Positions 7,484 to 16,584 of a stretch of 45,465 nt of DNA are shown one piece after another. Position numbers and translations under genes: made by a program. The first letter of the stretch is position 1, and every line of letters starts with the position of its first letter. Source of the DNA: an uncultured Lentisphaerota bacterium (GTDB lineage: Bacteria > Verrucomicrobiota > Lentisphaeria > Oligosphaerales > CAITYL01); assembly GCA_903894975.1 (NCBI GenBank), contig CAITSE010000347.1, positions 1 to 45,465 on the forward strand, read 5' to 3'. Below the pieces are notes generated by a model. It searched no databases. It had not been told where the DNA came from and saw only the letters and a program-made list of their open reading frames with translations.

Positions 7484-8889
7484 ATCAGCCGGATCCTTCC
7501 CGTCAGCAACTCCTGCATCATGCCCTGTTTGAGGGCGCGGGTTTTGTCCTGGCGCGCCTCCAGCGCCGCGATCTCCGCATCCATGTCCGACAGCACCGCC
7601 GCGATTGCGATTTGCTCGGGAAGCGAGGGCAATACGACCGAGATATTCTTGAGAATTTGCGTGTTTAGGCATGGCATCGTTTGGCCAACAGCCACATCAC
7701 GGACTGCGCTCTTGAATGTCTCTCCGTGAAACTGGTGACTAAGGAAAGGTGAAAACGCCTTAAGTGTCTCCGGGCGAACACGCAACAAGCGACCAGAAAA
7801 CAACCATCCAGCCTCATCGGGGCGAATCAATGCATTTCGGTCCACTGAGCCAACACGGCTGAATACGATGTCGCCGATTTCGAGCGAGTATGACCGCAAC
7901 CGCTGGCGATCGAAATTTGATACCAATGGCAGATTGATGTGCATAACTCCAAACTCGCCGAGATGCTCAACTGTGATGATTGGAGTCCCGTCTCGAACAT
8001 AGTCACTCTCATGCAAAGATGAGCCAAACGGCCCAGTTTTCACATCAGCCACATCCCCCAGTCTCTTCACCTCCCACTTTCCGGTGAATCCCGGCAAGCG
8101 TTGTTGGCCGGTGAGGAGGCATTGCATGGCCGCCTGCTTGAGGTCGCGCTTCTTGGCGAGGAGTTGCTCCTGCTTCCCCAGCAGCGCATCCACATCGGAT
8201 AAGGCTTCTGCGATGGCGCGCTGTTCAACCTCACCGGGCAGAGAAACGAAAAGTTGTCGAAGTGACCCAAGCGAAACGAATTTTTGAATGCCGCCATCCA
8301 AATTTCCCGTCAAATACTGCTGGAAGATCGGAGAACTGATAAGATGAACTAGGAATGGCGGGACAACCTTCCGAGGTTTTAGCAGAGCCACGTTCTTGAT
8401 ACAAAAATTCGGTTCGCAATCCACCAGAACCACACTTCCGATTGTGCCGATCATCGACATCAGGATATCGTGACGATCGACTTTTGACCGCTTGTCGAAC
8501 TCCACGGCGTCAGTCTTGGAGATATAGCTGACGTTGGCCAAATCGAGACGTCCATTCACAATGTTTTTAGAGGTCACAAAAGGGACGCCGTGTTCGAAGA
8601 ATTGTGGAGATTCGTGAGTCCCATCCCTAACATCGCAGACTAAACCAAGACGTTGAATCTCCCACTCCTTGGGAATGACCCCGATCTCAGTCCGTTTGTA
8701 GCCAAGCGGCACTGCGTGTGGGGCGGCGGGCGCAATTCCCGAATCGGACTGATCGGACGGATCTGACGGATTGGACGGATCGGTTCCCGCGCCTGCCAGC
8801 GTTGCGACCTTGGCAAATTCGACCACGGGCGGCGCCCCGATCCCCGGCAACTCTTCCTGCCGACCGTTGTGCTTGCGACGCGGGCTCAT
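7480..8889 (-). CDS. hsdS: Type I restriction-modification specificity subunit (HsdS)
   Basis: Two TRD-type halves (GYKRTEIGVIPKEWEIQRL..., GFTGKWEVKRLGDVADVKTGPFGSSLHESDY...), conserved C-terminus RALKQGMMQELLTGRIRL. Confidence 0.95.
   Translation of the reverse strand: MSPRRKHNGRQEELPGIGAPPVVEFAKVATLAGAGTDPSNPSDPSDQSDSGIAPAAPHAVPLGYKRTEIGVIPKEWEIQRLGLVCDVRDGTHESPQFFEHGVPFVTSKNIVNGRLDLANVSYISKTDAVEFDKRSKVDRHDILMSMIGTIGSVVLVDCEPNFCIKNVALLKPRKVVPPFLVHLISSPIFQQYLTGNLDGGIQKFVSLGSLRQLFVSLPGEVEQRAIAEALSDVDALLGKQEQLLAKKRDLKQAAMQCLLTGQQRLPGFTGKWEVKRLGDVADVKTGPFGSSLHESDYVRDGTPIITVEHLGEFGVMHINLPLVSNFDRQRLRSYSLEIGDIVFSRVGSVDRNALIRPDEAGWLFSGRLLRVRPETLKAFSPFLSHQFHGETFKSAVRDVAVGQTMPCLNTQILKNISVVLPSLPEQIAIAAVLSDMDAEIAALEARQDKTRALKQGMMQELLTGRIRLI
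8741..8783. repeat. 9-bp-period GATCGGACG-type tandem repeat inside the hsdS N-terminal extension
   Basis: gaatcggact gatcggacg gatctgacg gattggacg gatcgg; encodes SNPSDPSDQSDS in HsdS. Confidence 0.9.
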
Positions 8890-9917
8890 GCCGGGGGCTC
8901 TTTCTGGGCGAGCTGCTTGAGGACGCGGTCGAAGTCGGATTCGAAAAGGCGGTCCTGGACGATGCGGTATTTCTCAAACTCGCTTTCGGCAAAAGCCTTG
9001 GCGACTTCCTGGCTGACCTTGCCGGGGTTGTCGAGGATCTCCCGTTCGTTGAACTGGAGGAAGGCGTTGAGCTTCTTCGCCCAGTCTTCCATGGTCATGG
9101 GAATCTGGCGTTCCGCCTGGCTCTCGGCGTAATCGAGATACATCGTCACGAAACGGTCGAGGGAGCGCAGTTCCTGTTCGGTCAGGTAGTTCTTGGCGAC
9201 GACGACATCGGGCTTGAGGATCTTGCCCTGGGGCGCGTTCCTCCAGGTGGTCAGTCCCATCTTCTCTTTCTTGCTGTCCGCCCGGGCCACGATCAGCTCC
9301 GCGGCGGTGTGGCCGTGGATGGCGAAGTGGAGCTTGTTCTGCACGGCGGCAAAGAAGGCCTGGGTGGTTGCGGAGTCCGCGCTGTAGTCCATCGCCGTGG
9401 CGTAGATGTCGGTGATCTTCTGGTAGAACTTGCGCTCGCTCGCCCGGATCTCGCGGATTTCCGTCAGCAGGTTCTCGAAATACTCTTTGCTGAAGAAGGC
9501 TCCGTTTTTCAGCCGCTCCTTGTCAAGCACATACCCGCGGATGGCGTAGTCGCGCAGGACGCCCGCGGCCCACTGACGGAACTGGATGGCGCGGGCGGAG
9601 TTCACGCGGAAGCCGACGGCGATGATGGCGTCGAGATTGTAATGTTCGACCTCGCGGGCGACCTCACGCGTGCCTTCCAACCGAACTATCCGGAAATTCC
9701 GGACAGTTGCCTCCCGGTGCTGTTCGCCGTCCCGGTAAATGTTGCCCAAATGCTCATTGACCGTCCGCACGTCCACGTCGAACAGCGTCGCCATCAGCTT
9801 TTGCGTCAGCCAGACGGTTTCGTTCTCGACGCGGACTTCGATGCCGTCCTCGCCCGCCTGCCGGGTGAAGATCAGGAACTCGGCGGTGCTGTTGCGGATC
9901 TGAAGTTTCTTGGTCAT
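8886..9917 (-). CDS. rhuM: RhuM family protein (Fic/DOC-like N-terminal region), hsd operon cargo
   Basis: MTKKLQIRNSTAEFLIFTRQAGEDGIEVRVENETVWLTQKLMATLFDVDVRTVNEHLGNIY... typical RhuM sequence; ATGA overlap with hsdS. Confidence 0.93.
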   Translation of the reverse strand: MTKKLQIRNSTAEFLIFTRQAGEDGIEVRVENETVWLTQKLMATLFDVDVRTVNEHLGNIYRDGEQHREATVRNFRIVRLEGTREVAREVEHYNLDAIIAVGFRVNSARAIQFRQWAAGVLRDYAIRGYVLDKERLKNGAFFSKEYFENLLTEIREIRASERKFYQKITDIYATAMDYSADSATTQAFFAAVQNKLHFAIHGHTAAELIVARADSKKEKMGLTTWRNAPQGKILKPDVVVAKNYLTEQELRSLDRFVTMYLDYAESQAERQIPMTMEDWAKKLNAFLQFNEREILDNPGKVSQEVAKAFAESEFEKYRIVQDRLFESDFDRVLKQLAQKEPPA

Positions 9918-9919
9918 GG

Positions 9920-10960
9920 CTAGGCTCCCTGGTCGAGGTCGCGGGAGAACTCGGCTTCCAAAGCCTCAATCGTGGGGAGGCAGGTATCGAGCGGTTCAGG
10001 CAGCGCACGGACAAGCTGGTACTCGGCCACGCCCATGGGCTTGTCGATGCCGGAAAGCGCGTACTCCGCGACCAGGCGTTTCTTGGTCTTGCAGAGCAGC
10101 AGGCCGATGGTCGGCTTGTCGTCGGGGGCCTTGATCCGCGCATCCACGGCGGCGAGATAAAAGTTCAACTGGCCGGCATGCTCAGGCTTGAACGCCGTGG
10201 CCTTGAGTTCGACGACCACATAGCATTTGAGCCGGGTATGGTAGAAAAGCAGGTCGATGAAAAACTCGTCCCCTTCGACTTCAAGGCGGAACTGGCGGCC
10301 GACAAAGGCGAACCCGGCCCCAAGTTCCAGCAGGAAGCGGGTGATATGGCGGACAAGGGCGTTCTCGATGTCGCTTTCGTGTGCTTCATCGCCGAGACCG
10401 AGGAAGTCGAAATGATAGGGGTCCTTGAGGATTTCCCTGGCCAGCCCGGCTTGCGCCGGTTCCAGGCGCCGCCCGAAATTGGTGATGGCGGCGCCCTGGC
10501 GGAGGTGAAGCTGTTTTTTGATCTGGAGGCTGAGGATGTCCCGGGGCCAGGAATGCTCCAGCGCCTGACGGGCATACCAGTCGCGCAGGATGGGGTCTGA
10601 CACCTTGGTGATGAGGGTGACGATGTGGAACCATGGCAATTGGTCAGCGGTCTGCTGACCAATTAGGCGTTCAGGGCACTCCTGGGCAAAGAATCGCATG
10701 TATTTGAGGTTCGACGTCGACAACCCCTTCATGTCCGGGAAGGCGGCCCGAAGGTCGGCGGATAGCCGGTCAATCACCTTGGCGCCCCAGCCTTGCTGGC
10801 TCTGACGGTCCAAAATGTCGCGGCCGATGTCGTGGTAGAGCCGGATTTGCGCTTCGTTAGCCGCCAGAAGCGCCCGTTGCCGGGCGCCGGCAATGCGTCG
10901 CTTCAGACTGGCAAGCCAGTCGGCATAGTCGGAGGGAAGGATGATGGCGGTTTTACTCAT
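9920..10960 (-). CDS. DUF1016 / YhcG-like PDDEXK nuclease domain protein
   Basis: N-terminal DUF1016 helical region; FVGRQFRLEVEGDEFFIDLLFYHTRLKCYVVVELKATAFKPEHAGQLNFYL; ATGA overlap with hsdM. Confidence 0.93.
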   Translation of the reverse strand: MSKTAIILPSDYADWLASLKRRIAGARQRALLAANEAQIRLYHDIGRDILDRQSQQGWGAKVIDRLSADLRAAFPDMKGLSTSNLKYMRFFAQECPERLIGQQTADQLPWFHIVTLITKVSDPILRDWYARQALEHSWPRDILSLQIKKQLHLRQGAAITNFGRRLEPAQAGLAREILKDPYHFDFLGLGDEAHESDIENALVRHITRFLLELGAGFAFVGRQFRLEVEGDEFFIDLLFYHTRLKCYVVVELKATAFKPEHAGQLNFYLAAVDARIKAPDDKPTIGLLLCKTKKRLVAEYALSGIDKPMGVAEYQLVRALPEPLDTCLPTIEALEAEFSRDLDQGA

Positions 10961-13350
10961 GGCTCAAACCCCATCTTTTTGAGGTGTCCGGCCACACGGA
11001 CGGCGAGCGTGTCCACGGCGGCGGCGAGCTCGGGCAGCGGGGTGGCGTAGCGCTCGGCCAGGGTGCGGATGCGGCCGGTGAGGGCCTGGGAGACGCGGTC
11101 CAGCTCGGACTGCACGGCGGCGGCGAGCGTGGCCAGCCATTTGTCCTCGACCACCAGTTGCTTGATCTCGGCCGGGGCGAAGGTGGCGTACTTGGCCGCG
11201 ACCTTGGCGTCCAGCGTCTTTTGCGCGTCTTTCGCCTGCTTGCCGGCGGCGGATTCCTGTTCGATGAGGTCGAGGTAGGCTTCCAGCAGCTTGCGCTCGT
11301 CCTTGGCGCCCTGGTCGCCCTTGATCTCACGGAGCCGGTCCTTGACGCTTTTGGCGGTGAGCTTGCCTTTGTCGGTCTTGGCGGCGGCCAGGAGGCCGTC
11401 TTCGCCGCCGTGCTCTTCGTCCAGTTCTTCCATCTGGCGGGTGATGGCGTCGCGGGCGGCTTCCAGTTTTTCGACGGCGGCCTGTTCCGCAACGAAGTGG
11501 CGGGCGATGACGAGGGCCGGGGGGATCAGGTCGGTGTTGGGCTTGCCGTCGAGCCTGGCGGTCCAGCCTTCGTGGACGATCTGCCAGACATCGTCCTGGA
11601 GAGTCGCCTCCCAGTAGTCGAGGAGGTGCTGGTACACGTCGTAGGCGTCGAGCAGCGGCGCCGGCCGGAAGGTTTCCAGCAGGCTTTCGGACAGCGCCTC
11701 GATGAGCGCCTTCGGCTGGTCGCCGGACGCGATGCCGGTCAGCCGCGGGGTATTGGCCGCCCGCCACTTCCCGAACAGGGCGGTGACGGTACGGTTGAAG
11801 GCGGTGAACTCCGCATGGCCGAAGATGGCGCTCTTGACCTCGCCGGCCGCGACCTGGAGGCGGCTGTAGCCGGGACGCGCCGCCGGGGCGAAGAGCACGG
11901 CGCGGACGCCGGGGAAGACTTGCCAGTAGCGGTCGAGTTCGTCGATGTCGCGGCCGGGGATGCCGCCCTGGAGATGGGCTTCGATGTCCTGGAGGTCTTC
12001 CGGCTCGGTGCTGTCGATGTAGCGCGGGAGGTTGAGGTTGTAATCATTGCCCGCGATCTCGGCCAGCGGCACCAGGCGGGCGTACTTGGGGATCTCCACC
12101 TGCCGGGTGAAAGTGTCCACGATCCGGTGGATGTCCTGGGCGCGGAGGCGGTTCTTGGGGCCGTCCTTGATGAACCCCTTGGAGGCGTCGATCATGAAGA
12201 GCCCCTTGCGGGCGGGGGCATTCTCCTTGTCCAGCACGATGATGCAGGCGGGGATGCCGGTGCCGAAGAACAGGTTGGCGGGCAGACCGATGATGCCCCG
12301 GATAAAGCCGCGCGTGACCACCTCGCGCCGGATGACCCCCTCGGCGCCGCCGCGGAACAGCACGCCGTGGGGCAGGATCACCGCGCCCTTGCCGGTGCTC
12401 TTGAGGGAGGCGAGAATGTGCAGCAGGAAGGCGTAGTCCCCGTTCTTCTCGGGCGGGATGCCGTAGGGGAAGCGGTGGTACGGGTCCTCGGCGGGGTTGA
12501 GACCGCTGGTCCAGGCCTTGGTGGAGAACGGCGGGTTGGCGACCACGAAGTCGAAGGTCTTGAGTTGGCCGGTCCGGGCGTCCGTGAAGTGCGGGGTGGA
12601 CAGCGTGTTGTCCTGCCAGATCTCGGCCGTGGGGCAGTTGTGCAGGAACATGTTCATCTTGGCCAGGGCGGCGGTGGCGTTGTCCATCTCCTGCCCGTAA
12701 ATGGCCAGGTCCAGGCCGGTGCGGCCCTTGGCCTCGTCATGGGCCTTGAGGAGCAGCGAACCGGAGCCGCAGGTGGGGTCGTAGATGGTCTGGCCGGTAT
12801 CGCCGGCCTGGCCCAGGCCGATGACCTTGGCCATGATGCGGGAGACCTCCGCCGGGGTGTAGAACTGCCCCTTGCTCTTGCCGGACTCCGTGGCGAAGTG
12901 GCGCATCAGGTATTCGTAGGCGTCGCCCAGCAGGTCATCGCCCTCGGCCCGGTTGCCGCTGAAGTCCAGCAGCTCGAAAATGGCGATCAGCTTGGAGAGG
13001 CGGTCCACCATCTCCTTGCCCTTGCCCAGCTTGTCGGGGTCGTTGAAGTCGGCGACGTCAATCACGCCCTTGAGCTTGAGATCGCCGTTGGCCTCGGCTA
13101 GGCTGGCGATGATCTTGTTGATCTTGTCGCCGATCTCCTTGTCGCCCTTGAGCGCCACCATGTCGGCGAACCGGCTGCCGGCGGGGATCTCGATCAACGC
13201 GTCCTTCTGGCCAGCGTACTTGTCGGACACGTACTTCATGAACAACAGCACCAGGACATAGTCCTTGTACTGACTGGCGTCCATGCCCCCGCGGAGTTCA
13301 TCGCAACTGGACCAGAGCGAGCTGTAGAGTTCCGACTTCTTGACCGGCAT
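10957..13350 (-). CDS. hsdM: Type I DNA methyltransferase M subunit (HsdM)
   Basis: KSKGQFYTPAEVSRIMAKVI, YDPTCGSGSLLLKAHDE, FDFVVANPPFSTKAW. The Met at 13350 follows an AGGGGA-type SD; the ORF opens at 13365. Confidence 0.96.
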   Translation of the reverse strand: MPVKKSELYSSLWSSCDELRGGMDASQYKDYVLVLLFMKYVSDKYAGQKDALIEIPAGSRFADMVALKGDKEIGDKINKIIASLAEANGDLKLKGVIDVADFNDPDKLGKGKEMVDRLSKLIAIFELLDFSGNRAEGDDLLGDAYEYLMRHFATESGKSKGQFYTPAEVSRIMAKVIGLGQAGDTGQTIYDPTCGSGSLLLKAHDEAKGRTGLDLAIYGQEMDNATAALAKMNMFLHNCPTAEIWQDNTLSTPHFTDARTGQLKTFDFVVANPPFSTKAWTSGLNPAEDPYHRFPYGIPPEKNGDYAFLLHILASLKSTGKGAVILPHGVLFRGGAEGVIRREVVTRGFIRGIIGLPANLFFGTGIPACIIVLDKENAPARKGLFMIDASKGFIKDGPKNRLRAQDIHRIVDTFTRQVEIPKYARLVPLAEIAGNDYNLNLPRYIDSTEPEDLQDIEAHLQGGIPGRDIDELDRYWQVFPGVRAVLFAPAARPGYSRLQVAAGEVKSAIFGHAEFTAFNRTVTALFGKWRAANTPRLTGIASGDQPKALIEALSESLLETFRPAPLLDAYDVYQHLLDYWEATLQDDVWQIVHEGWTARLDGKPNTDLIPPALVIARHFVAEQAAVEKLEAARDAITRQMEELDEEHGGEDGLLAAAKTDKGKLTAKSVKDRLREIKGDQGAKDERKLLEAYLDLIEQESAAGKQAKDAQKTLDAKVAAKYATFAPAEIKQLVVEDKWLATLAAAVQSELDRVSQALTGRIRTLAERYATPLPELAAAVDTLAVRVAGHLKKMGFEP

Positions 13351-13582
13351 AGGATCCCCTGTCACGCGAAAAGGTCACGCGGCCGCCCGGCGGAACCGTC
13401 CCGCCTCCGGCCGCAGGAAACATTCAGGCTGGCTGAAAGATAGCCATGCCCCGGCGCACATACAACCACAGACGGAGCAGGTCCTTTCCGGGGAAAGCCC
13501 CAACGCTCCCCTTCGGGGTGAATTTGGGGATTAGAAAACGTTAGACCTGCCGGCGACACCCGCCCCGCCCTGGCCGTTGAGG

Positions 13583-14725
13583 TTAGTGGATTTTTTGAAT
13601 ATCCCAGATCTCTTTTGCCGCATTGACGATCTTAGTTTTGCGACGTTTGATGGCATCGATATCCCAACAGGGTTTGGTCTTATCGGAAACAAATTCCGCA
13701 ATCTCTTTCTGCTGATTCAGGACATTGTTGATGCCGTACGACAATATCTTGCCTGAGAACGGCTTGTTTCCGATGGAACTGTTGTGCGACAGCGAAATAA
13801 GCGTCAGATTGCCGATGCAATTGAGCCACCCTCCGCTTACAATGCCGAGGTCCGGATTGTCTCTGTTCTTGTATTTTCCATATCCGCTTGCGAGCGGGTT
13901 GCCATTTGCAGGGGGTTGAGGGGCGATATGCTCAATGCATTTGTATTTAATCAGGTCTTGGAAGGTCACGCGGTGCGGCAGTGGGTGATTCGGATTGGCA
14001 AGATGCAGTTCGTATCGCCACAGCAAGTAATGGTACACCCGGTCTTGACACATCGGGCCATTCAGCCAATAGAGCATTTCGGCGTCCGCCCAGGACGACC
14101 ACCAGTCGTCGTTGGTGATATGGTTTTTAACCGTCTCGATGAAGGTTCCAACAGTTTCCGGACCCCGTAGCATTTCCAACACCTTATTGAGCCGAGGCTC
14201 GATGTCAGCCCGTCCGCCCCGGAGTAGCGACCGAAAGGTGATGTTCTCAAGCAGATTTGTAAGGCGCGACAGATCGGCTGGTTGCATCCCGTAATGATCG
14301 GCCCGCAACAAAAACGGCCAGGAAAGTGCCATGTGGTTCAATGAACGCAGGTGGCAGACCCATGGGTCAGGGCTCGACTCAATCCTTTCGACAAACTGGA
14401 ATGCCCGCGCGATTCCTCCCGAAAATTCCTTGATCCACCTGATGCGGTCTTCGCTGTTTAAGTCCAGGATCGTTTTCTTGATTTCGGCGACAGCGTCCCT
14501 GGAATACAGTCCACTCGGACCTGTCGCCCGCCAATAATAAAGGAGGACCTCGTCTTCTTTCAGGGATTCAATTCTCCCGAGTTGCTTGCAGGCCGTGGCG
14601 AAGTTGTTTTCAATATACCGGAGGTCCTCCGCGGCTTTTTCGCTCAGTTTATCGGACTGTTCCCGCGCCGACGTACTGCAATCAGACACGAATTCCTCAA
14701 ACAATTCTCCGAATGTGCCAGGCAT
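13583..14725 (-). CDS. HNH/DUF1524 domain protein (GmrD-like half without DUF262)
   Basis: C-terminus IEHIAPQPP...GGWLNCIGNLTLISLSHNSSIGNKPFSGKILSYG matches the DUF1524 pattern; no DUF262 QR/DGQQR motifs. Start chosen at MPGTFGELFEEF. Confidence 0.75.
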   Translation of the reverse strand: MPGTFGELFEEFVSDCSTSAREQSDKLSEKAAEDLRYIENNFATACKQLGRIESLKEDEVLLYYWRATGPSGLYSRDAVAEIKKTILDLNSEDRIRWIKEFSGGIARAFQFVERIESSPDPWVCHLRSLNHMALSWPFLLRADHYGMQPADLSRLTNLLENITFRSLLRGGRADIEPRLNKVLEMLRGPETVGTFIETVKNHITNDDWWSSWADAEMLYWLNGPMCQDRVYHYLLWRYELHLANPNHPLPHRVTFQDLIKYKCIEHIAPQPPANGNPLASGYGKYKNRDNPDLGIVSGGWLNCIGNLTLISLSHNSSIGNKPFSGKILSYGINNVLNQQKEIAEFVSDKTKPCWDIDAIKRRKTKIVNAAKEIWDIQKIH

Positions 14726-14771
14726 GGATTCTCTCCTGTCTCGATGATGTGTGGAGCGATGAGTTCGGATG

Positions 14772-15326
14772 TTAAATAGGCGCCAGCAGGGTCCCGGTTT
14801 GACTGGCAAATTCGGGCAGGGAGGATGTACGGTGTTCCTGCATCATGGCCAGCAGGACTTGTCCGGCTGCGGCGGCATCTTCTCCGGCATGGTGATGGTT
14901 GAAGTTGTGGCCGAGGCGGGCGCAGAGCGCGTCCAGTCCATGTGGCGCGGCCGGCCACACCTTCTTCGCTGCCTGCAAGGTGCAGAAAAAGCTGGCATCC
15001 GGCAGGGTGAGCTGATAAACCTCGGCCAGCCGGCACAGGACCCGTCGGTCGAACCAGGCGTTGTGCGCCACCAAAATCGCGTGGTCGAGGTAGGGCAAGA
15101 GTTTGGGGTAGATCGCATCGAACTCCGGTTCGTCGCAGACATCAAACCAGGTGAGCCCGTGAATCTCGGTAAAGCTCGGCAGGAAGAAGCCCAGCCCTTT
15201 CTTCGGCCGGAGGCGCCATTCCTGGGTATGCGTCACCACGCCGTTGTCCACACACGCGATTCCCACGGAACAGGCGCTGGCCGGGTTCAGGTTCGCGGTT
15301 TCAAAGTCAATACAGGTGATCCGCAT
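14772..15326 (-). CDS. DEDDh-type 3'-5' exonuclease
   Basis: MRITCIDFETANLNP, VAHNAWFDRRVL, HHHAGEDAAAAGQVLL: exonuclease motifs I-III. Start overlaps the SUMF1 stop (TGATG). Confidence 0.9.
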   Translation of the reverse strand: MRITCIDFETANLNPASACSVGIACVDNGVVTHTQEWRLRPKKGLGFFLPSFTEIHGLTWFDVCDEPEFDAIYPKLLPYLDHAILVAHNAWFDRRVLCRLAEVYQLTLPDASFFCTLQAAKKVWPAAPHGLDALCARLGHNFNHHHAGEDAAAAGQVLLAMMQEHRTSSLPEFASQTGTLLAPI

Positions 15327-16126
15327 CAGGGATGCCCTCCGGCGCCACCTTGCGGCCCAGCCGCCTGCGCCTGGACGGTCGACAGCGCGACGCGGAAGCC
15401 CTGGTTGTCGCCCCGGGCGCCGGCACCGCCCCGGACCCGGTAGGCCGACCGGCAGAGCGACGCGAGGCTGAACCAACTGCCGCCGCGAAATGGGCGGCGC
15501 GGGCTCGAATCCGGCTTGGCAGGCGTCACGACATCCGTGGGAGAAAGGTCCTCCGCGTCCGCACACCATTCCCAGACGTTTCCATGCATGTCGTACAGCC
15601 CCCAGCCGTTCGGAGCTTTCTGCCCGACCGGGTGCGTCTTTCCCCCGCTGTTGTCATCATACCAGCCCATGCTGTCCAGGATTCCGGTTCCCGAATACGC
15701 CCCCGTGGTCCCCGCCCGGCAGGCATATTCCCACTCCGATTCTGTCGGCAGGCGGAAACCAGCCTGCCGACAGAAATCTTGGGCGTCATTCCAGGAGACC
15801 GTCTCCACGGGGAGGTTTTCACCTTTGAAATGGGATGGATTGGACTTCATCAGCCGTTCCCATTGCCCCTGGGTCACGGCGTGCTTGCCCAAGTAGAACC
15901 CGCAGGAGATTGTCACTGGGTGCTGAACCTCCTCCTGCCGATACCGGCCGGCCTCGGATTCCGGCGACCCCATCACGAACGCGCCGGCCGGGATGTACAT
16001 CAGTTCGATCCCAGTCGTTTCATGCACGATCTCCTTTGCCCAGCCCGAGTTTGTGTACGGCTCCGGGGTGGTACCCGCCTTTGCCTGGCAGCCCGCGGGC
16101 ACCAGCAATTCCAACAGTGCGTTCAT
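15326..16126 (-). CDS. SUMF1/FGE-sulfatase-fold protein
   Basis: GIELMYIPAGAFVMGSPESEAGR...VSWNDAQDFCRQAGFRLPTESEWEYACRAGT...GLYDMHGNVWEWC...RGGSWFSLASLCRSAYR. Confidence 0.92.
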   Translation of the reverse strand: MNALLELLVPAGCQAKAGTTPEPYTNSGWAKEIVHETTGIELMYIPAGAFVMGSPESEAGRYRQEEVQHPVTISCGFYLGKHAVTQGQWERLMKSNPSHFKGENLPVETVSWNDAQDFCRQAGFRLPTESEWEYACRAGTTGAYSGTGILDSMGWYDDNSGGKTHPVGQKAPNGWGLYDMHGNVWEWCADAEDLSPTDVVTPAKPDSSPRRPFRGGSWFSLASLCRSAYRVRGGAGARGDNQGFRVALSTVQAQAAGPQGGAGGHP

Positions 16127-16223
16127 AGTCTGGGCGTCCTTTATCGGGCAAAATCATAGGAGTGCCTGGTGATCAGGCGCAACCGATTTCACCTTGTCGC
16201 CCACTACCATGCCAGCGGCAGGG

Positions 16224-16250
16224 GGACAAAAGACGTCCGGGGTGCGAAAA
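16224..16250. promoter_or_regulatory. Candidate WYL-regulator operator upstream of the SUMF1-exonuclease unit
   Basis: ggacaaaagacgtccggggtgcgaaaa resembles 19404-19430 ggacatattctgtccggggtgtgagaa. Confidence 0.4.
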
Positions 16251-16300
16251 ACCTTTAAGGACTCCCCGTTATCCCCACTGATTCAGGATGTAGGGGAAGT

Positions 16301-16537
16301 TCAGTCGTGATCGCCAAAGGATGTAATGTCAAACTCCTCTGCATCCCCTTCTGGGAACATCGAGTCAAGCTCCCCTTTTATAAACTCGTCTTGTGCGCTC
16401 TCCGGCATATGGGGACAATCCCAGTTCGTGCAGTCTTGACATGCGGAGCCATCATATGCATCCGGCGCGTCTTCGCCATTTGCGATCCTGGGGCAGTTTC
16501 CCGGGTTCAAGATTTCTTCTTCCATATTTGCCTCCAT
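16301..16537 (-). CDS. Small acidic Cys-containing protein
   Basis: MEANMEEEILNPGNCPRIANGEDAPDAYDGSACQDCTNWDCPHMPESAQDEFIKGELDSMFPEGDAEEFDITSFGDHD; 48 bp downstream of the Sel1 gene, same strand. Confidence 0.6.
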   Translation of the reverse strand: MEANMEEEILNPGNCPRIANGEDAPDAYDGSACQDCTNWDCPHMPESAQDEFIKGELDSMFPEGDAEEFDITSFGDHD

Positions 16538-16584
16538 GCGACATTGTAGTCCGAGTTCTCCCGCCTGACGAATGCGTGCCCGTG

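Noticed and set aside
7484-7672. N-terminal extension of the PD-(D/E)XK ORF
   Set aside because: Lies inside hsdS in another frame; the ATG at 7483 overlapping the hsdS stop is the natural start.
8741-8783. SDP/SDQ array as the classical EcoR124I-type inter-TRD switch
   Set aside because: It lies N-terminal to TRD1, not between TRDs, so the known mechanism cannot be assumed.
8718-9923. 401-aa plus-strand ORF
   Set aside because: Antisense to rhuM and hsdS.
10984-13101. 705-aa plus-strand ORF
   Set aside because: Shadow ORF antisense to hsdM in GC-rich DNA; no recognisable domains, low-complexity composition.
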